A stretch of 16,626 nt of DNA, from contig CAKSOR010000009.1 in NCBI GenBank assembly GCA_934477985.1, forward strand, positions 1 to 16,626. Direction: 5' to 3'. The position numbers were made by a program, and so were the translations under genes. Numbering within the stretch: the stretch's first letter is position 1; each line of letters opens with the position of its first letter. The notes beneath the pieces are model-generated. The model was not told the DNA's origin. It worked only from the letters and a program-made list of their open reading frames with translations, and did no database searches. The stretch is from an uncultured Eubacteriales bacterium (GTDB taxonomy: Bacteria; Bacillota; Clostridia; Oscillospirales; CAG-272). Positions 13,046 to 16,626 of this stretch are shown here, piece by piece.

Positions 13046-14458
13046 ATGGAACAACTCAAGAAAATCGGCAGAATCACCCCGAAGCGCTCGCTCGACATCA
13101 AGGAATCAAAGCTCGGTATAGGCTTTGAGAAGCTCGACCGCAACGTCTTCGACCCAGAAAAGGCTTATGACAAGCTGGCGCTCGTCGGCGTCAAGTGGGT
13201 ACGCATCCAGTCCGGCTGGCAGCGCACCGAGCGCGTCAAGGGTCAGTATGACTTCGGCTGGATCGACAAGGTCGTCGACAACCTCATCGAGCGCGGAATG
13301 CGCCCCTGGATCTGCCTGTGCTACGGCAACGAGCTCTACAACGAGGAGGGCAAGGAGGTCTTCGGCGCGGTCGGAATCGCTCCGATATTCAACGACGAGC
13401 AGAAGACCGGCTGGGCAAACTATGTCAAAGCGACCGTCGAGCACTTCCGCGGCAGAGTCGACCACTATGAGATCTGGAACGAGCCGGACGGCAAGTGGTG
13501 CTGGAAGCACGGAGTCTCCGGCACTGAGTACGGACAGTTCTGCGTCGACACCTCGGCGGCTATCCGCTCGGTTATGCCTGAAGCGACCGTCATCGGCGGT
13601 GTAATCTGCACCTTCGGCTCGAATCTCGCGTTCACGAACGAGGCGCTCGCCGCGGGCATGGACAAGGCTATCGACGCCCTCTCCTTCCACGAGTACACGC
13701 CCGACGAGTCGAAGCTCTTCGAGCACATCCCGGCGCTGGCGGCTCTTGTGCACTCCTATAACCCCGACATAAAGATAATCCAGGGCGAGTCGGGCTCGCA
13801 GTCTAGAAGCGACGGATGCGGAGCGCTCCGCGGCGGCGCGTGGACTCCCGAGCGTCAGGCAAAGCAGTGCGTCCGGCACGCGATCGCCGACCTGATGATC
13901 GACGTCGAGTTCACCTCGTATTTCTCCTGCATGGACATGATCGAGGCGCTGAACGGCAAGGTTGGGGACAAGAATTCCTACCTCGACTACGGATATTTCG
14001 GCATCCTCGGCGCGGACTTCGACGAGAACGGCTTCTCGTCGGGCGAGTATTCGCCGAAGCCGTCGTACTACGCTTATCAGAACGTCTGCTCGGTGTTCGC
14101 CGAGGGCGCTGAGGTCTGCGACCTGCCGATAGTCAGAATCACGCTGCCGTCGAAGCGGCTGCTCGGCTCGGACTACGGCGGAAGTCTGATCTTCAAGGGC
14201 TTCAGAAAGCCGAACGGCGCGACGGCGTTCGCCTACTGGAACTCGACTCCGCTGCTGACAACGACCTTCGAGTCGACGGTCAGCTTCAGAGCGACGAACC
14301 TCAAGGGCGACATTCATCTTGTCGACCTGCTGCACGGCGACATCTACGAGATCCCCGCGGACATGCTCGAGGACGCCGGCTACGGCACGGTGACAATCAA
14401 GAACATCCCGGTCACCGACTACCCGCTGCTTCTGACCTTCGGCGATTTCGCGGAGTGA
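13046..14458 (+). CDS. Intracellular clan GH-A glycoside hydrolase, GH39-like
   Basis: 470 residues from ATG 13046, which has AAAGGATG upstream; an in-frame ATG at 12998 overlaps the promoter and is rejected. The (beta/alpha)8 barrel occupies about 20-350: GVKWVRIQSGWQ on strand 2, WNEP with Glu146 as predicted acid/base, HEYTPDE after strand 6, and QGESGSQ with Glu248 as predicted nucleophile. About 350-470 is a beta-rich C-terminal domain. WNEP plus a later Glu is the retaining clan GH-A pattern; the general order resembles GH39 (beta-xylosidase/alpha-L-iduronidase types), but other GH-A families are possible. There is no signal peptide, so substrates would be imported oligosaccharides. Own promoter, operator-like repeat and terminator: a regulated single-gene unit. 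Confidence 0.78.
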   Translation: MEQLKKIGRITPKRSLDIKESKLGIGFEKLDRNVFDPEKAYDKLALVGVKWVRIQSGWQRTERVKGQYDFGWIDKVVDNLIERGMRPWICLCYGNELYNEEGKEVFGAVGIAPIFNDEQKTGWANYVKATVEHFRGRVDHYEIWNEPDGKWCWKHGVSGTEYGQFCVDTSAAIRSVMPEATVIGGVICTFGSNLAFTNEALAAGMDKAIDALSFHEYTPDESKLFEHIPALAALVHSYNPDIKIIQGESGSQSRSDGCGALRGGAWTPERQAKQCVRHAIADLMIDVEFTSYFSCMDMIEALNGKVGDKNSYLDYGYFGILGADFDENGFSSGEYSPKPSYYAYQNVCSVFAEGAEVCDLPIVRITLPSKRLLGSDYGGSLIFKGFRKPNGATAFAYWNSTPLLTTTFESTVSFRATNLKGDIHLVDLLHGDIYEIPADMLEDAGYGTVTIKNIPVTDYPLLLTFGDFAE

Positions 14459-14480
14459 GACAGCGAAAGCTGAAATACGA

Positions 14481-14513
14481 AAACAGCGCCGCCATCTTCG
14501 CGGTGCTGTTTTT
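14481..14513 (+). terminator. Intrinsic terminator of the glycosidase gene
   Basis: AAACAGCGCCGC (14481-14492) pairs with GCGGTGCTGTTT (14500-14511), 12 bp with one G-T wobble and a 7-base loop, followed by T to 14513. It is 22 bases after the stop codon. Confidence 0.9.
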
Positions 14514-14535
14514 AAGGAAACGCTGATTTAAGGTT

Positions 14536-14584
14536 GTTTTCACGCGAAAAAGCCCATAAATCCAAGCCTTTTTCGCGTGAAAAC
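14536..14584. repeat. 17-bp perfect inverted repeat (hairpin) in the intergenic region
   Basis: GTTTTCACGCGAAAAAG (14536-14552) and CTTTTTCGCGTGAAAAC (14568-14584) are exact inverted copies around a 15-base loop. No flanking target-site duplication and no T-run right after either arm. The 15-base core TTTCACGCGAAAAAG recurs at 3160-3174 upstream of another promoter. Possible roles: a dispersed palindromic element, a regulator site, or transcript end for the minus-strand RNA. Confidence 0.7.
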
Positions 14585-14622
14585 TCCAATTATTCAGCTT
14601 ATCCAGAAATTCCAATAAGGAA

Positions 14623-14768
14623 AGCCGCCTTGCTCAGATGAGCTTGGCGGCTCGGTTATCCGGCAGGCGTCCAGTTCTCCTGCATCTCTCGAGTCTTTCG
14701 GCTCTGTCAAACCATCGGCGTGTGGACGTGGACGAAATCTTCCACCTCAGATAACCTGTTTGTATCCT
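14623..14768 (-). ncRNA. Candidate structured small RNA with its own promoter, class not recognised
   Basis: There is no protein gene in 14459-14780, but 14654-14756 folds as a closed multi-branch structure. The closing stem is GGTTATC (14654-14660) with GATAACC (14750-14756); inside it are GCAGG/CCTGC (14663-14667, 14679-14683), GAGTC/GGCTC (14691-14695, 14700-14704) and GTGGA/TCCAC (14728-14732, 14741-14745). CGTCC in one loop can also pair with GGACG at 14724-14728, a possible pseudoknot. The hairpin AGCCGCC/GGCGGCT (14623-14652, with inner GCTC/GAGC) follows on the minus strand with a weak TTTCCTT tail. A strong minus-strand promoter ends at 14775. I tried SRP RNA, tmRNA, 6S RNA and common riboswitch motifs by eye and none fits. 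One inner stem is better paired as plus-strand RNA (G-U), which is a caution. Confidence 0.45.
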
Positions 14769-14774
14769 ATACAT

Positions 14775-14803
14775 ATTATATCACAAATATTCGGATTTGT
14801 AAA
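14775..14803 (-). promoter_or_regulatory. Minus-strand promoter for the candidate small RNA
   Basis: TTTACA (14803-14798), 17-bp spacer, TATAAT (14780-14775), with TGA as extension; this TGA is also the stop codon of the nuclease gene. Expected start of transcription is 14768. No open frame follows on that strand before the glycosidase gene, which points the other way. Confidence 0.65.
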
Positions 14804-15197
14804 GCACTTTTTTATTTTTTACAAGTCGTTTATATTCCTTGTCGTCAATTTTCATAAACGTGATTATCGAGTTCTTGAACGCCGGATCATCGTCGGAGGT
14901 TATCAGCCGAAGAACAGTTTTGAACACGTCTTCGCCCTCGGTAAAAGTCTTCAGAAGGAGAGCCGACTTAGGCTTGTTCGCCTCGACGATGTACTCAGGA
15001 TTCTCAATGATCTCACGCATATACTGACAGTATCTCTCGAAATCATTCGGATGGCGTTCCTTTATGTGCTGTACGCGCTCGTCGGTGATTATGACCTCGT
15101 CGGTCTGGATGTCAGCGGTCACGCATTTGTATATTTCAATGTCAAGTTTTCCGATGTAATGCAAGTTTGATACCGCCCGCTTTCTTCTGATGATCAT
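14781..15197 (-). CDS. PBECR2-type nuclease-fold protein
   Basis: 138 residues from ATG 15197. The sequence DEVIITDERVQHIKERHP (33-50), then a helix YCQYMREIIENPEYIVEANKP and the C-terminal FKTVLRLIT, IITFMKID and YKRLVKNKKVLYKSE resemble the PBECR2 group (phage Barnase-EndoU-ColicinE5/D-RelE-like nucleases), with His44, Arg48 and His49 as likely active-site residues. These are small RNase-like domains of phage, polymorphic-toxin and stand-alone genes; activity here is inferred. No immunity-like partner is adjacent. Odd: the ATG lies at the expected transcription start, so the mRNA appears leaderless; a TTG at 15164, giving HYIGKLD at the N-terminus, is an alternative but also lacks a good ribosome binding site. 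Confidence 0.75.
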   Translation of the reverse strand: MIIRRKRAVSNLHYIGKLDIEIYKCVTADIQTDEVIITDERVQHIKERHPNDFERYCQYMREIIENPEYIVEANKPKSALLLKTFTEGEDVFKTVLRLITSDDDPAFKNSIITFMKIDDKEYKRLVKNKKVLYKSEYL

Positions 15198-15204
15198 ATA
15201 ATCT

Positions 15205-15232
15205 ATTATATCACTTTTCCCGGATTTGTCAA
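15205..15232 (-). promoter_or_regulatory. Promoter of the PBECR2-type nuclease gene
   Basis: Minus strand TTGACA (15232-15227), 16-bp spacer, TATAAT (15210-15205) with TGA extension. The palindrome ATATAAT-CT-ATTATAT (15196-15211) covers the -10 and the start codon and may be an operator. Confidence 0.85.
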
Positions 15233-15371
15233 GAAGTATTTCTATACTCTATATTGAGATAATTCGATTTACAGGCTGTTCTGCCCTCCCAAGGTAGTCA
15301 ATTTTCCAAAATTGTCCGACTCCTGGCGAAATTAACCTCCAATTAACAACTTTTCGCGAAAAATATGATAT

Positions 15372-15402
15372 TATAATAGTGTCGTGTCTCACGGCACTAT
15401 TT
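15372..15402 (+). promoter_or_regulatory. Likely -10 and overlapping 12-bp imperfect palindrome before the DUF1538 gene
   Basis: TATAAT at 15372-15377 lacks a good -35 at normal spacing (TTAACA at 15343-15348 is too far; TATGAT at 15364 is an alternative -10). AATAGTGTCGTG (15375-15386) pairs with CACGGCACTATT (15390-15401) with one wobble, then TTTCTC. Either an operator over the promoter or a leader hairpin/attenuator. A TTTTCGCGAAAA palindrome lies just upstream (15351-15362). Confidence 0.5.
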
Positions 15403-15425
15403 TCTCTTGAAGGAGGTCAACAATT

Positions 15426-16626
15426 TTGGGAAAAGCACTCGTTGCCAAGATCAAGGAAGCGCTTGTCTCCGTGCGTCCGGTATCAATCATTGTGGCAGTA
15501 CTGTACTTTTCACCGCTGGTCAGCCTGACTGATACAGAGCTCATCGTGTTTCTGGTCTCATCTGTCGTGCTGATATTAGGTATCGGACTCTTTAACCTCG
15601 GCGCTGATATGGCTATGACGCCAATGGGCGAGCATATCGGCGCGGGACTCACAAAGACCGGAAGCCTGCCGCTATTACTCTCGGTGAGCTTTCTGATGGG
15701 ACTCTTCATCACCATAGCCGAACCCGACCTGACGGTGCTCGCCGCTCAGGTGAAGGATGTCATCAGCGAATCACTGCTGGTGGCGGTTGTCGGCGTCGGA
15801 GTCGGTCTGTTCCTTGTTCTGGCGGTTGTGAAAATAATATTTCACAAACAGCTCTCGTCGCTTCTCATGTTCTTCTATCTGCTGATGTTCGCGCTCGCCT
15901 CGCTGGTCGTCGTCAGCGGAAGCCCGGAATTCCTGCCAATGGCGTTCGACTCGGGTGGTGTCACGACCGGACCGATAACAGTTCCGTTCATAATGGCTCT
16001 GGGCGTCGGCATAGCGATGACTCTCGGCGGCAAGAACAGCGGTGAGAACAGCTTCGGACTCATCGCGCTCTGCTCAATCGGACCCATACTCGCGGTCATG
16101 GTCGCCGGGATAACCTCAAGCGGCGAGCTGACCTACAGTCTCCCTGACTACTCGGTCGAGGCGAATCTCGGCGCGGGACTTCTGCAAATCATCCTCAGCG
16201 TCGTCGAAGAGGTCGCGATCGCGCTCGGACTCATTGTCGTGTTCTTTATCATCCTCCAGGCGCTCGTCCTGAAACTGCCGAAAAAGACGCTCTTCCGCAT
16301 CGGCGTCGGAATAATCTACACATTTCTCGGGCTGGTCGTCTTCCTGACGGCGGTGAATGTCGGCTTCATGCCGGTCGGATACCGCATGGGCGTCGAGCTC
16401 GCGGCAAACGCTCCGCGCTGGACTATCGTGCTGTTCGGATTCATTATCGGAATGGTCGTCGTCCTCGCCGAGCCCGCGGTGCACGTCCTGAACAAGCAGG
16501 TCGAGGAGATCACCGGCGGAACCGTCACGAAGCGGTCTATGGTGATCGCTCTGTCGGTCGGCGTCGGGATGTCGATCGCGCTGTCGATGGTGCGTATAAT
16601 TTTTGAGTTCAACATTCTCTACTATC
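15426..16626 (+). CDS. DUF1538 integral membrane protein, C-terminus off window
   Basis: 400 codons are visible and the frame runs off the right edge. Start TTG at 15426, nine bases after AGGAGG (15411-15416); ATT at 15423 is also in frame, but TTG is the usual choice. The protein is strongly hydrophobic with about ten membrane segments. It carries the internal duplication typical of DUF1538: ITIAEPDLTVLAAQVKD in the first half and VVLAEPAVHVLNKQVEEITGG in the second, with FDSGGVTTGPITVPFIMALG between. The repeated AEPxxxVLxxQV and GGVTTGP motifs suggest an inverted-repeat transporter fold, but the substrate is unknown. Divergent from the nuclease gene. Confidence 0.9.
   Translation, partial: MGKALVAKIKEALVSVRPVSIIVAVLYFSPLVSLTDTELIVFLVSSVVLILGIGLFNLGADMAMTPMGEHIGAGLTKTGSLPLLLSVSFLMGLFITIAEPDLTVLAAQVKDVISESLLVAVVGVGVGLFLVLAVVKIIFHKQLSSLLMFFYLLMFALASLVVVSGSPEFLPMAFDSGGVTTGPITVPFIMALGVGIAMTLGGKNSGENSFGLIALCSIGPILAVMVAGITSSGELTYSLPDYSVEANLGAGLLQIILSVVEEVAIALGLIVVFFIILQALVLKLPKKTLFRIGVGIIYTFLGLVVFLTAVNVGFMPVGYRMGVELAANAPRWTIVLFGFIIGMVVVLAEPAVHVLNKQVEEITGGTVTKRSMVIALSVGVGMSIALSMVRIIFEFNILYY

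Noticed and set aside
13106..14335. 409-codon open frame antisense to the glycosidase gene
   Set aside because: Composition rich in Arg, Val and Asp without motifs; the plus-strand frame has catalytic motifs and full expression signals.
14600..14770. 6S RNA, SRP RNA, tmRNA or a known riboswitch as identity of the structured region
   Set aside because: The diagnostic sequences (for example the SRP GGAAGGAAGCAGCC-type core or riboswitch cores) are not present, and no gene lies downstream for a riboswitch to control.
14760..15170. Plus-strand open frame MYPIHIISQIF opposite the nuclease gene
   Set aside because: Mirror of the PBECR2-type gene; lacks a ribosome binding site and family motifs.
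15299..15314. CAATTTT-CC-AAAATTG palindrome between the nuclease and DUF1538 genes
   Set aside because: AT-rich, not placed at a promoter element; could be chance.
1..16626. CRISPR arrays, tRNA or rRNA genes, insertion sequences, phage attachment sites
   Set aside because: No regularly spaced repeats, cloverleaf or rRNA motifs, transposase genes or target-site duplications were seen.

Overview
The window looks like a chromosome segment of a GC-rich, probably uncultured gut Clostridia (Bacillota; an Oscillospirales-type genome is my guess). Evidence: the infC-rpmI-rplT operon with a Firmicutes-style attenuator leader, an RNA methyltransferase directly after rplT, the metG-tatD pair, AGGAGG-type ribosome binding sites, many near-consensus sigma-A promoters (several TGn-extended), T-tailed terminators, and lipoproteins with Thr/Ser-rich linkers. 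The species assignment is inference.

Layout. 1-1317 (minus, runs off the left edge): secreted Cthe_2159/DUF4353-type carbohydrate-binding beta-helix lipoprotein. 1479-2948 (minus): sugar-type solute-binding lipoprotein with its own promoter and terminator. 2949-3248: a divergent control region with two strong promoters and internal repeats. 3249-3644 (plus): small DUF4870/Tic20-like membrane protein. 3895-5400 (plus): a second, paralogous solute-binding lipoprotein. Neither binding protein has ABC permease or ATPase genes beside it. 5474-6937: infC-rpmI-rplT with an attenuated leader and an AUU start codon on infC. 6946-8821/8825: SpoU-type RNA methyltransferase and NagA deacetylase, overlapping by four bases (ATGA). 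8858-9458: RelB/YafQ-type toxin-antitoxin pair with an operator-rich promoter. 9492-12946: metG, tatD and two small DUF2500-like paralogues, tightly packed. 13046-14458: intracellular clan GH-A (GH39-like) glycosidase with an operator-like inverted repeat over its promoter. 14459-14780: no protein gene, but a terminator, a 17-bp perfect inverted repeat and a candidate independently transcribed structured RNA on the minus strand. 14781-15197 (minus): PBECR2-type nuclease, apparently leaderless. 15426-end (plus): DUF1538 membrane protein, cut by the right edge.

Functionally the window mixes housekeeping translation genes with carbohydrate capture and turnover (binding lipoproteins, NagA, GH39-like enzyme) and two small nuclease-type accessory genes. 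The most interesting non-coding signals are the candidate small RNA at 14623-14768, a terminator-shaped palindrome inside the tatD reading frame, the infC leader, and symmetrical operator-like elements placed over several -10 boxes. No complete new multi-gene system is evident.
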